Origin: CAZWSC01 sp964636385 | GTDB taxonomy: Bacteria; Eisenbacteria; RBG-16-71-46; CAIMUX01 | Length of the DNA stretch: 64,000 nucleotides | Reading direction: 5' to 3' | Assembly: GCA_964636385.1 (NCBI GenBank) | Contig: CAZWSC010000046.1 | Span: forward strand, 1-64,000 | Shown: piece after piece, positions 25,356 to 33,534 of the stretch | Numbering within the stretch: the first letter of the stretch is position 1 | How the letters are laid out: the number at the start of each line of letters is the position of its first letter | Translations under genes and position numbers: made by a program | Notes under the pieces: model-generated | What the model saw: the letters and a program-made list of their open reading frames with translations, nothing else | Told to the model about the DNA's origin: nothing | Database searches by the model: none

Positions 25356-26212
25356 AGTACGCCTACTTCCCCGGTTGCACAATGAAGGGTACCGCCGCCG
25401 ACTACGAGGCTTCCTTACGCGAAACGCTCGCACACCTCGAAATCGAACTGGTCGACATCGGCGACTGGAACTGCTGCGGCGCATCATCAGCGCACATGAC
25501 CAACAGGGCGCTGGATGTCCCGCTTGTCGCCAGGAACCTGGACCTGGCTGAGAAGACAGGCGAGCAGGTGCTGGTCGCGGCCTGTCCTGCATGCTACCTG
25601 CGCCTGCGCCACGGGGACCACGAGCTGCGCGAGAACCCACAGAAGCACGGTCGGCAGCAGTACGATCCCGGGTTCGAGATCAGGTACCTGACGGCGATAC
25701 TCGCGAGCGACGAGATGCTGGAGAAGATCAGGGCGAACATCAGGCGCCCCCTTACCGGGCTCAAGCTCGGCGCCTACTACGGATGTCTTTCACAGCGCCC
25801 GCCCAGAATCACAGGCGCGGACAGCCACGAGCAGCCCGCCAATCTGGATCGCCTGATCGAGGCGACGGGCGCGACGCCCGTGAGGTGGTCGCACAAGACC
25901 GAGTGCTGCGGCGGCAGCCTGACCGTTGCGCGCGCCGACATCGTACGCGGGCTGATAAAGGAGATCATCACGGCCGCCAGGCGAGGAGGGGCGGAGGCGC
26001 TGGTTACCGACTGCGCCATGTGCCAGGCCAATCTGGAATCGCGGCAGGCAGACCTGGCCCGCGCGGAGAAGGATTTCCAGCCGATACCTGTCTACTTCGC
26101 AACCGAAGTCCTGGCAGGTGCGATGGCGGAGGAGGGCGACAACCGGTGGGCGCGGGGTCACATGATCGATGCGAGCCTGCTGGGAAACAGGCTGAAGGCG
26201 GTACATGAGTAA
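25352..26212 (+). CDS. hdrB: Heterodisulfide reductase subunit B-like protein
   Basis: The 286-residue protein has two CCG domains. The first reads YFPGCT, then WNCCGA, then CPAC; the second reads YYGC, then TECCGGS, then CAMC. These cysteines bind the unusual non-cubane [4Fe-4S] clusters where disulfides (CoM-S-S-CoB in methanogens, possibly DsrC or another thiol in bacteria) are reduced. It overlaps hdrC and hdrA. No methanogen cofactors are expected here, so the physiological disulfide is unknown. Confidence 0.93.
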   Translation: MKYAYFPGCTMKGTAADYEASLRETLAHLEIELVDIGDWNCCGASSAHMTNRALDVPLVARNLDLAEKTGEQVLVAACPACYLRLRHGDHELRENPQKHGRQQYDPGFEIRYLTAILASDEMLEKIRANIRRPLTGLKLGAYYGCLSQRPPRITGADSHEQPANLDRLIEATGATPVRWSHKTECCGGSLTVARADIVRGLIKEIITAARRGGAEALVTDCAMCQANLESRQADLARAEKDFQPIPVYFATEVLAGAMAEEGDNRWARGHMIDASLLGNRLKAVHE

Positions 26213-29200
26213 GAAGCCGGACACCCAACCGAACACGCATCCGGCAGGGCAGCCGAACACGCTGCCAGCCGCGATGCCGGCCGGGCATCCATCCACGGAC
26301 CGCGGGCCTGTCGGCTCCGTCCTGGTCGTCGGCGGCGGCGTGGCCGGAATGCAGGCGGCGCTCGACCTCGTGAACTCCGGCTACAAGGCCTACCTGGTCG
26401 AGAAGGCGCCCGGTATCGGCGGGAAGATGGCGCAACTCGACAAGACCTTCCCCACGAATGACTGCTCGATGTGCATCCTCTCCCCCAAGCTCGTCGAAGT
26501 CGGCCGGCACAAGGATGTCGAGCTGATCACCCACGCAGAGGTGACCTCCATCACCGGCGAGGCGGGCGACTTCCGCGCCACCATCCGGCGGCATGCCAGG
26601 TACGTCGACGAGAAGAAGTGCACAGGATGCGGGATGTGCGAGGAGTACTGCCCGGTGCAGTACAAGCCCCATTTCCCCGAGATGGACGATAAGGGCAAGG
26701 CGCTGCCGATTCTGCCTGAGCGCGATCTGCGCATGATCCCGTTCCATGGGCCTTTGACAGGCCCGGCACCCGGCGCCTGGACTTATACAGTCTCCGGCGA
26801 GAAGTGCAGCCGCTGCGGCCTCTGCCACAAGGCCTGCCCGGTCGATGCGGTCACATGGTCCAAGGGCGAACGCGCCGTGATCGACGCTGAGAAGTGCATC
26901 GGATGCGGGGCCTGCTTCGCAGCCTGCCCTCCCAGGTTCTCGGCGATCGACCGCGGCGGCATGGCGGAGATCGAGCAGGGTTTCGCAGGCGCCCTCGCCA
27001 AGCGCTCCCTCCAGCTCAAGGACGAGTTCGCCGACAAGCCCGGCCACGACTGCATCCGCTGCGGGCTGTGCGTGGCGACATGCCAGGAGCTGATGGGCGC
27101 CGATGCGCTCAGGCTGAAGAGCGACGGGATCGAGGCGAACCGCCAGCGCTGCATGGCGTGCGGCTCCTGCGTGTCGATCTGCCCCGTCGGCTTCCTCAAG
27201 ATGGAGGACGTCACACCCCTCACGCCGCAGGTCATGCCGGATCCATTCGACGAAGGCCTGGGGCGGAAGAAGCCTGTGAAGATCTACTATCCGCAGGCCG
27301 TCCCGCGCATCCCGGTGATCGACCCGGAGAGCTGCGTGCACCTGCGCACCGGCAAGTGCGGAGTCTGCTCGCAGATCTGCGGCGTCCACGCCATCGACTA
27401 CGGCTCCATGCCGCGCGATGAGGAGATTCGTATCGGCGCGGTCGTCCTCGCGCCCGGGGCCAAGGAGTTCGAGGCCGAGTTGCGGGGCGAGTATGGATAC
27501 GGCCTCTACGACAACGTGATCACCTCGATCCAGTTCGAGCGGATGCTGTCGGCATCAGGTCCGACAATGGGGCACATCTACCGCCCCTCGGATCACGGGG
27601 ATCCGAAGAGGATCGCATGGATCCAGTGTGTAGGTTCACGCGATCGCACATGCGGGAACGATTACTGCTCGTCGGTCTGTTGCATGTACGCCTCGAAGGA
27701 GGCTGTGATCGCGAAGGAGCACGATCCCGACATCGAGGCGACGATCTTCTTCATCGATCTGCGCGCTTTCGGGAAGGGGTTCGACGAGTATGTGACCAGG
27801 GCCGAAGAGCAGCACGGGGTCCGCTACGTCCGCTCCATGGTCAGCCGGGTCTTCGAGGACCCGGTGACGCGCGACGTCTCCCTGCGCTACATCGACGAAC
27901 AGGGTGAGCGCATGGAGGAGCGCTTCGATCTCGTCGTGCTGTCTGTTGGTTTCCGCATCCCGCCGGCTGTGCGCGAACTGTCCGCCCGCTTCGGTTTCGA
28001 GGTCGACCGCTATGGATTCGCCACGACCACCACCTTCGAGCCGCTGGAGACCAGCCGCAGGGGCTTCTTCGCGTGCGGCATTCTAAACGGCCCGAAGGAC
28101 ATCCCCGAAACCGTCATGGAAGCCGGTGGAGCCGCGGGCGCTGTGAGCAGGTACCTCGCCCCGGCGCGCGGATCCCTGACCAAGGAGGCGTTCGCGCCGC
28201 CCGAGGCCGAGATCCCGGGCGACGCCGGCATCCGCGTGGGCGTCTTCGTCTGCCACTGCGGCCGCAACATCGCCGGAGTTGTCGATGTGCCCTCGGCGAC
28301 CGGGTACGCGCGGACACTACCCAATGTCGTCTACGCCTCCGACATGCTGTACGCCTGTTCCATGGACGCGCAGGAGGCCCTGGCCAACACCATCAGGCGC
28401 GAGAGGCTCAACCGGGTCGTGCTCGCGGCATGCTCCCCCAAGACGCACGAGCCGCTCTTCCAGGAGACGATGGAGGCCACAGGCCTCAACAAGTACCTCT
28501 TCGAGTTCGCCAACATCAGGAACCACGTGAGCTGGGTCCACAAGGATGTCCCAAAGCAGGCGACGGAGAAGGCGAAGGACCTCATACGTATGGCGGTCGC
28601 CAAGGTGAGCCGCGCCGAACCGCTCGCGGAGGCCAGGCTGGACATCGACCAGAGCGCGCTCGTGATCGGCGCGGGCGTGGCCGGCATGACCGCCGCACGC
28701 ACGCTCTCAGGCCAAGGGTATCCTGTGCATATTGTGGAGCGCGAACTGGAGCTGGGAGGCCAGGCGGGCAAGCTGCATCGCACGTGGATGGGGGAGGACG
28801 TTCAGGCCGCGCTGGCGGAGTTGAAGGCGGCTGTGAAAGCCGACCCTCTCATCACCGTGCACACGGGCGCAGAGCTTGCGGCTGTCGACGGCTTCGTCGG
28901 CAACTTCTCCTCCACCCTTAAGAACGGCGGCGGGGAGACGCAGGTCCGCCACGGCGTTGCCGTGATCGCCACAGGCGCTGGCGCCCATGTCCCCGACGAG
29001 TACCTGTACGGGAGCAGCCCGGCGGTCCTGACCCACCACGAACTCGACGCGCGCTTCATGCGCAACGACTCCGGCCTGAAGGATGTCGGCTGCGCAGTAT
29101 TCATCCAGTGCGTGGGCTCGCGCGAACCGCACCGGCCGTACTGCTCCCGAGTCTGTTGTACACACACCCTGGAGTCGGCCCTCACGCTGAAGAGGATCAA

Positions 29201-29900
29201 CCCGACGATGGACATCTACGTCCTCTACCGGGACATCCGCAGCTACGGCCTTCGCGAGACGGTGTACGAACAGGCCAGGAAAGAGGGCGTCAAGTTCATC
29301 CGCTTCGATGTCGAGAGCAAGCCGGTCGTGGAGGCCAGGGGGAAAGGGCTCCTGGTCCGCGTGAACGACCCTGCGCTTCGCCAGACCTGGGAGATCCGGG
29401 CCGATCTGCTCACCCTGGCCGCGGCGGTCGTTCCCTATGCGGATGAGAAGCTGGCCCGGATGTTCAAGGTGCCGCTGACCGAGCAGGGGTTCTTCCTCGA
29501 GGCGCACGTCAAGCTGGGGCCATCGGAGTTTGCCACCGACGGAGTGTTCCTGTGCGGGCTGGCCCACTACCCCAAGAGCATCGACGAGAGCATCATCCAG
29601 GCCCGCGCCGCGGCATCTCGCGCGACAACCCTGCTCGCTCGGCGAAGCATCAACATCTCAGGGACGGTCGCCTACGTCGATCCGCGCCACTGTTCAAGCT
29701 GCGGCGTGTGTGTCGAGATCTGCCCCTACAGCGCCCCCTTCTTCGTGGAGTCCGGGCCCTGGGCGGGCAAGTCGGAGATCAACCCGATCCTGTGCAAGGG
29801 CTGCGGCCTGTGTGTCGCGTCGTGCCGCTCCAACGCGATCTTCGCGCGCGGCTTCTCCGAGGAACAGATCATCGCGCAGATAGAGGAGGCCTTCATCTGA
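26205..29900 (+). CDS. hdrA: Tandem-fused HdrA (two HdrA units in one chain)
   Basis: The 1231-residue protein contains two HdrA-like halves. The first has FAD motif VLVVGGGVAGMQAALDL near residue 40, the HdrA cysteines NDCSMCILSPK, and ferredoxin clusters (CTGCGMCEEYCP, CSRCGLCHKACP, CIGCGACFAACP, CIRCGLCVATCQ, CMACGSCVSICP). The second starts near residue 680 with the HdrA N-terminal block VCHCGRNI, has a second FAD motif LVIGAGVAGMTAART near 822, and ends in two ferredoxin clusters (CSSCGVCVEICP, CKGCGLCVASC). In HdrA, FAD is the site of electron bifurcation, so this chain holds two potential flavin sites. The first 35 residues are Pro-rich and disordered. It overlaps hdrB by 8 bases and the mvhD gene by one. 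Confidence 0.92.
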   Translation: MSKKPDTQPNTHPAGQPNTLPAAMPAGHPSTDRGPVGSVLVVGGGVAGMQAALDLVNSGYKAYLVEKAPGIGGKMAQLDKTFPTNDCSMCILSPKLVEVGRHKDVELITHAEVTSITGEAGDFRATIRRHARYVDEKKCTGCGMCEEYCPVQYKPHFPEMDDKGKALPILPERDLRMIPFHGPLTGPAPGAWTYTVSGEKCSRCGLCHKACPVDAVTWSKGERAVIDAEKCIGCGACFAACPPRFSAIDRGGMAEIEQGFAGALAKRSLQLKDEFADKPGHDCIRCGLCVATCQELMGADALRLKSDGIEANRQRCMACGSCVSICPVGFLKMEDVTPLTPQVMPDPFDEGLGRKKPVKIYYPQAVPRIPVIDPESCVHLRTGKCGVCSQICGVHAIDYGSMPRDEEIRIGAVVLAPGAKEFEAELRGEYGYGLYDNVITSIQFERMLSASGPTMGHIYRPSDHGDPKRIAWIQCVGSRDRTCGNDYCSSVCCMYASKEAVIAKEHDPDIEATIFFIDLRAFGKGFDEYVTRAEEQHGVRYVRSMVSRVFEDPVTRDVSLRYIDEQGERMEERFDLVVLSVGFRIPPAVRELSARFGFEVDRYGFATTTTFEPLETSRRGFFACGILNGPKDIPETVMEAGGAAGAVSRYLAPARGSLTKEAFAPPEAEIPGDAGIRVGVFVCHCGRNIAGVVDVPSATGYARTLPNVVYASDMLYACSMDAQEALANTIRRERLNRVVLAACSPKTHEPLFQETMEATGLNKYLFEFANIRNHVSWVHKDVPKQATEKAKDLIRMAVAKVSRAEPLAEARLDIDQSALVIGAGVAGMTAARTLSGQGYPVHIVERELELGGQAGKLHRTWMGEDVQAALAELKAAVKADPLITVHTGAELAAVDGFVGNFSSTLKNGGGETQVRHGVAVIATGAGAHVPDEYLYGSSPAVLTHHELDARFMRNDSGLKDVGCAVFIQCVGSREPHRPYCSRVCCTHTLESALTLKRINPTMDIYVLYRDIRSYGLRETVYEQARKEGVKFIRFDVESKPVVEARGKGLLVRVNDPALRQTWEIRADLLTLAAAVVPYADEKLARMFKVPLTEQGFFLEAHVKLGPSEFATDGVFLCGLAHYPKSIDESIIQARAAASRATTLLARRSINISGTVAYVDPRHCSSCGVCVEICPYSAPFFVESGPWAGKSEINPILCKGCGLCVASCRSNAIFARGFSEEQIIAQIEEAFI

Positions 29901-30409
29901 TGGAGCCGGAGATGACAGCGCGCAATTCGGCCGCAGTGACGGCGGGTCTGGCGGGCGGTTCGTCGACGACTCCGGCAGCGGATGACTGGGAGCCGAAGAT
30001 CGTCACCATCCTGTGCAACTGGTGCACCTACGGGGCGGCGGACCTCGCCGGGGTGAACAGGCTTCAGTATCCGACCAACTTCAAGGTGATCCGGGTTCCA
30101 TGCAGCGGGCGTGTCGGGCCCAAGATGATACTGGCCGCTTTCCGCAGCGGCGCTGACGGGGTGTGGATCTCCGGATGCCATCCCGGAGACTGCCACTACA
30201 TCTCGGGCAACTTCTACGCCCGCCGCCGCTTCACCATGATGCGCGCGCTGCTGAAGCACATCGGCATCGACGAAGGTCGCCTGCACTTCTCCTGGATCTC
30301 GGCTGCAGAGGGGCCCAAGTTCGCCGCAACCGCGCGGGATGTGATCGCCGCGGTCAAGCAGGCCGGCCCTGCAGACCGGCTCATCAAGACAAGGGCGCAG
30401 GTGATCTAG
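29900..30409 (+). CDS. mvhD: MvhD-like electron transfer subunit
   Basis: The 169-residue protein has the MvhD/FlpD [2Fe-2S] cysteine pattern (LCNWCTYGAADLAG, RVPCSGRVGPK, GCHPGDCHYISGN) and a final TARDVIAAVK helix. In methanogens MvhD joins a hydrogenase or formate dehydrogenase to HdrA; here it should connect HdrA to the NAD(P)H-linked proteins downstream. The ATG shares its first base with the hdrA stop (TGATG). The first 30 residues are a variable leader, and an ATG four codons in is an alternative start. It overlaps the next gene by one base. Confidence 0.92.
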   Translation: MEPEMTARNSAAVTAGLAGGSSTTPAADDWEPKIVTILCNWCTYGAADLAGVNRLQYPTNFKVIRVPCSGRVGPKMILAAFRSGADGVWISGCHPGDCHYISGNFYARRRFTMMRALLKHIGIDEGRLHFSWISAAEGPKFAATARDVIAAVKQAGPADRLIKTRAQVI

Positions 30410-31362
30410 TGACGGGGTACACGGAGAAACTACGCACAGTGGCCAGGCGCCTCCTGAGCGAAGGCAAGGTGGACTGCTTCATCGGTTACGCGCAGGGATC
30501 AGTACCGATGATCCACCGGCCGGTTGTGATAACCGAGCCCGGGCAGGCCGACTCCCTCGTCTGGGATCCGTGCTGCGGGCTGAACCTCGCGGGCTACATC
30601 ATCGGCCGCAAGGACCGGATCGGGATCGCGTCCACCGGATGCGTCTCGCGCAACCTCGTGACCCTCATCCAGGAAAACCAGGTGCAGCGCGAGCAGCTTC
30701 ACATTGTCGGCATCTGCTGCACCGGCATGCTGGACAGGCCCGGGATCATCCGCAGGTTCGAGGGGCGGGAGATCACGGGGATCAGCCACAGCGGCGACAG
30801 CTTCTCCGTCGAGTGCGCCGACGGAAGCCGTGAGGAGCTGCCTGTCGCCGGGTTCCTCGCCCGCAACTGCCGCATCTGCGCACATCACAACCCAGTGATC
30901 CATGACGAGCTGATCGGCGATCCGGTGTCGGATCCCGCGGGCTATGTGACGCCGGAAGAGATCCTGGAGGCGGAGGGCAGAAGCCCGGGCGAGAAGTGGG
31001 AGGGGTTTCGGGAGGCATTCTCGGCCTGCATTAGATGCTACGCCTGCCGCAACGCATGCCCGATGTGCTACTGCCCGACATGCTTCGTGGACGAGTCGCG
31101 GCCCCAGTGGCTTGGCAAGAGCTCGGACCCAACCGACACGCTGACGTTCCACTTCCTGCGGGCTCTCCACCTTGCCGGGCGCTGCACCGACTGCGGGGCG
31201 TGTGAAAGGGCATGCCCCCTGGACATCCCGGTGCGGTACCTGACCAGCCGCCTGAACGCCGAAGCGAGGCAGGTATACGACTACGAGTCGGGGCTTGCGG
31301 AGGATCAACGCCCGCTGCTCGACCAGTACCGGCCTGAAGACTGCAATGACTTCTTCAAGTAG
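30409..31362 (+). CDS. 4Fe-4S protein of the Hdr/Flox operon (FrhB-like)
   Basis: A 317-residue FeS protein. The N-terminal half has conserved cysteines (DPCCGLNL, STGCVSRNLV, GICCTGML) and resembles the F420-hydrogenase beta/FdhB-type fold. The C-terminal half holds ferredoxin motifs CIRCYACRNACP-x-CYCPTC and CTDCGACERACPLDIP. It starts at a GTG overlapping the mvhD stop (TAGTG). In bacterial hdr-flox operons proteins of this type mediate electron flow between the flavoprotein that uses NAD(P)H and HdrA. Exact subunit naming is uncertain. Confidence 0.75.
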   Translation: MTGYTEKLRTVARRLLSEGKVDCFIGYAQGSVPMIHRPVVITEPGQADSLVWDPCCGLNLAGYIIGRKDRIGIASTGCVSRNLVTLIQENQVQREQLHIVGICCTGMLDRPGIIRRFEGREITGISHSGDSFSVECADGSREELPVAGFLARNCRICAHHNPVIHDELIGDPVSDPAGYVTPEEILEAEGRSPGEKWEGFREAFSACIRCYACRNACPMCYCPTCFVDESRPQWLGKSSDPTDTLTFHFLRALHLAGRCTDCGACERACPLDIPVRYLTSRLNAEARQVYDYESGLAEDQRPLLDQYRPEDCNDFFK

Positions 31363-31384
31363 AGGCAGCGCAGGAGATGTGCAG

Positions 31385-32497
31385 GTGGAGATGAAGTACT
31401 ACACATACGAAGAGTTCGCGAGTGCCGTCCTGGGACTGCGTTCTTCGTACAAGGTGTTTGCCCCGGTGCGCGCAGGCCGGGGGCACGAGTTCAAGGAACT
31501 CGCCGAAGATAGCCGCCCGGACTTCTCCTGCCGCAAGACGCGCGTATCCCCGAAGGGCCTCGTCTTCCCGCAGTCGGAGCGGCTGCTTGTGTACACCACC
31601 GATGAGAGCGACCCCGGCCATCACATCATGCGTGAGGCGTCGAAGGAGTTCGCGCCGCAGGTGGTCGTGGGGATCCAGCCCTGTGACGCCGCAGCTTTCA
31701 GGCTGCTGAATGTGAACTTCGACACCCCCGAGCACAAGGACCCATGGTGGATCCGCCGGTACGCGGCAACGACGCTGGTCGGCATCTGCCGCCCGGAGGC
31801 GGATTCGGCCATGTTCTCGACCGAGGCCTGCGCCGGTCCCTGCGACGAGCGGTCGCTTGACGTGTCCCTCTATGACCTGGGGGATGGATTCGTTGCGAAG
31901 GCGCTGACGGAGAAGGGGAGGGCCGTCACCGCGGCGATGGGAGGCGCGGAAGCCGGCGCTGAACAGCGCGATGCCGTGGACCGCATGATCGCCGCTGCGC
32001 CGGGCACTAAGGCCCCCGCCGACGCGCACGGTGCCCAGGCCCCCGCCGGCAGCCATCCGGAACCGCCACGACTGCCCTCACTGGCAAGCGACCGGCTGAA
32101 GTCCTTACCCCTGCTCCCCCTCTTCGAGGCCGACTTCTGGGACGAGGTTGCGGCCGGGTGCCTCAACTGCGGGATCTGCACCTTCCTCTGCCCGACCTGC
32201 TGGTGCTTCGACATACAGGACGAGGTTCACAGGCGGCAGGGCGACCGCATACGCAACTGGGACTCCTGCATGTTCCCTCTGTACACCCTTCACGCTTCGG
32301 GCCACAATCCCCGGGGGATGAAGACCCAAAGGGTGCGCAACAGGTTCATGCACAAGCTCAAGTACTTTGTCGACAAGTACGGGATCGGGGTGATGTGTGT
32401 GGGTTGCGGGCGCTGCGTCGAGGCCTGCCCGGTGAACATCGACATCCGGGAGGTGGCCGTGCGGATGAACAGCTTCGAGGAGATGAGGCCATCATGA
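31385..32497 (+). CDS. AsrA/sulfhydrogenase-beta-like 4Fe-4S protein
   Basis: A 370-residue protein resembling anaerobic sulfite reductase subunit A, sulfhydrogenase beta (HydB) and Flox proteins. It has a conserved N-terminal domain (VVVGIQPCDAAAFRLLN, FSTEACAGPCDE) and two C-terminal ferredoxin clusters (CLNCGICTFLCPTCWC, CVGCGRCVEACPVNIDI). A linker of about 45 residues rich in Ala/Pro/Gly (near residues 190-240) is unusual. I start at GTG 31385 because AGGAG lies 8 bases upstream; the ATG two codons later is too far from it. The protein should pass electrons between the FAD/NAD(P)H subunit encoded next and the Hdr core. Confidence 0.82.
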   Translation: MEMKYYTYEEFASAVLGLRSSYKVFAPVRAGRGHEFKELAEDSRPDFSCRKTRVSPKGLVFPQSERLLVYTTDESDPGHHIMREASKEFAPQVVVGIQPCDAAAFRLLNVNFDTPEHKDPWWIRRYAATTLVGICRPEADSAMFSTEACAGPCDERSLDVSLYDLGDGFVAKALTEKGRAVTAAMGGAEAGAEQRDAVDRMIAAAPGTKAPADAHGAQAPAGSHPEPPRLPSLASDRLKSLPLLPLFEADFWDEVAAGCLNCGICTFLCPTCWCFDIQDEVHRRQGDRIRNWDSCMFPLYTLHASGHNPRGMKTQRVRNRFMHKLKYFVDKYGIGVMCVGCGRCVEACPVNIDIREVAVRMNSFEEMRPS

Positions 32498-32537
32498 CCG
32501 GCGTTATCAGGAACCGTTCCGAACGGGGATATCCGTC

Positions 32538-33410
32538 ATGACCTCTGGCATCCCAAATCCATATCTCCCCTATCCCGTGCGGATCGACGAGATCATCACC
32601 GAGACGGGCGATCACTCCCTGAAGACCTTCAAACTGGTCTTCCTGAACAGGGACGACGAGGAGAGCTTCTCCTTCATGCCCGGCCAGTTCGCGGAGATCT
32701 CGGTCGCCGGCAAGGGCGAGATCCCTATCGGCATCGCCTCATCGCCCACCGAGAAAGGATATCTTCTCTTCACGGTCCAGAAGATGGGCGTTGTCACCTC
32801 CTGGATGCACAGCATGAAGCCGGGCGACATCCTGGGCGTGCGTGGCCCCCTGGGCAACTTCTACCCATGGGACCTCATGGCCGGGAGGAACGTCGTGATA
32901 ATCGGAGGCGGGTGCGCCTTCTCCACGCTGCGATCCTCGATCGTATACATGACGAGCGAGGCCAACCGGCCGAAGTACCGCAACGTCACCGCGGTATACG
33001 GCGCGCGCTGCCTCAGCCTGCTTCTGTATAACGACCGCCTGGAACAGTGGAAGACCAACGGCAGCGGCATCGAGATGCACATAACCGTGGACGCCATGCA
33101 GGAGGACGAGCCCTGGCGGCCGGCATGGGAGTGCCACACCGGGTTCGTTCCGACCGTCGTAAGGCAGAAGATCACAGACCCAACGGACGCCATCGTCATC
33201 ATCTGCGGCCCGCCTGCCATGCTGAAGTTCACGATGCCGGTCCTGAAGGAGGCGGGCTTCCAGGACGAGCAGATCTACCTCTCACTCGAGAACCGCATGA
33301 AGTGCGGAATCGGCATGTGCGGCCGCTGCAATGTCGGGGACAGGCTGGTCTGCAGGGACGGGCCTGTCTTCACGCTTGCGGAACTGGGCCGGTTGCCGAA
33401 GGAGACCTGA
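32538..33410 (+). CDS. AsrB/HydG-like FAD/NAD(P)H-binding oxidoreductase
   Basis: A 290-residue ferredoxin-NADP reductase-fold protein. FAD is bound by FMPGQFAEISV and PIGIASSP, the pyridine nucleotide by VIIGGGCAFSTLRS and IICGPPAML, and a C-terminal [2Fe-2S] cluster by MKCGIGMCGRCNVGDRLVC, as in sulfhydrogenase gamma, AsrB and PyrK. It is the probable NAD(P)H entry point of the Hdr/Flox-type complex encoded by this operon. It is the seventh and last gene, 40 bases after the AsrA-like gene. Confidence 0.88.
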   Translation: MTSGIPNPYLPYPVRIDEIITETGDHSLKTFKLVFLNRDDEESFSFMPGQFAEISVAGKGEIPIGIASSPTEKGYLLFTVQKMGVVTSWMHSMKPGDILGVRGPLGNFYPWDLMAGRNVVIIGGGCAFSTLRSSIVYMTSEANRPKYRNVTAVYGARCLSLLLYNDRLEQWKTNGSGIEMHITVDAMQEDEPWRPAWECHTGFVPTVVRQKITDPTDAIVIICGPPAMLKFTMPVLKEAGFQDEQIYLSLENRMKCGIGMCGRCNVGDRLVCRDGPVFTLAELGRLPKET

Positions 33411-33534
33411 CGTCAACCCGCGTTGTCCGGGAGTCCTCCACTGCGACCCCGGAAACGTGCGTAAAATGCGGTCTGAGCGCCGCCCGGGGCCGCAGCCTTC
33501 AGTGCGACCCGACAGACACTTGGAGAGGCTGGCC

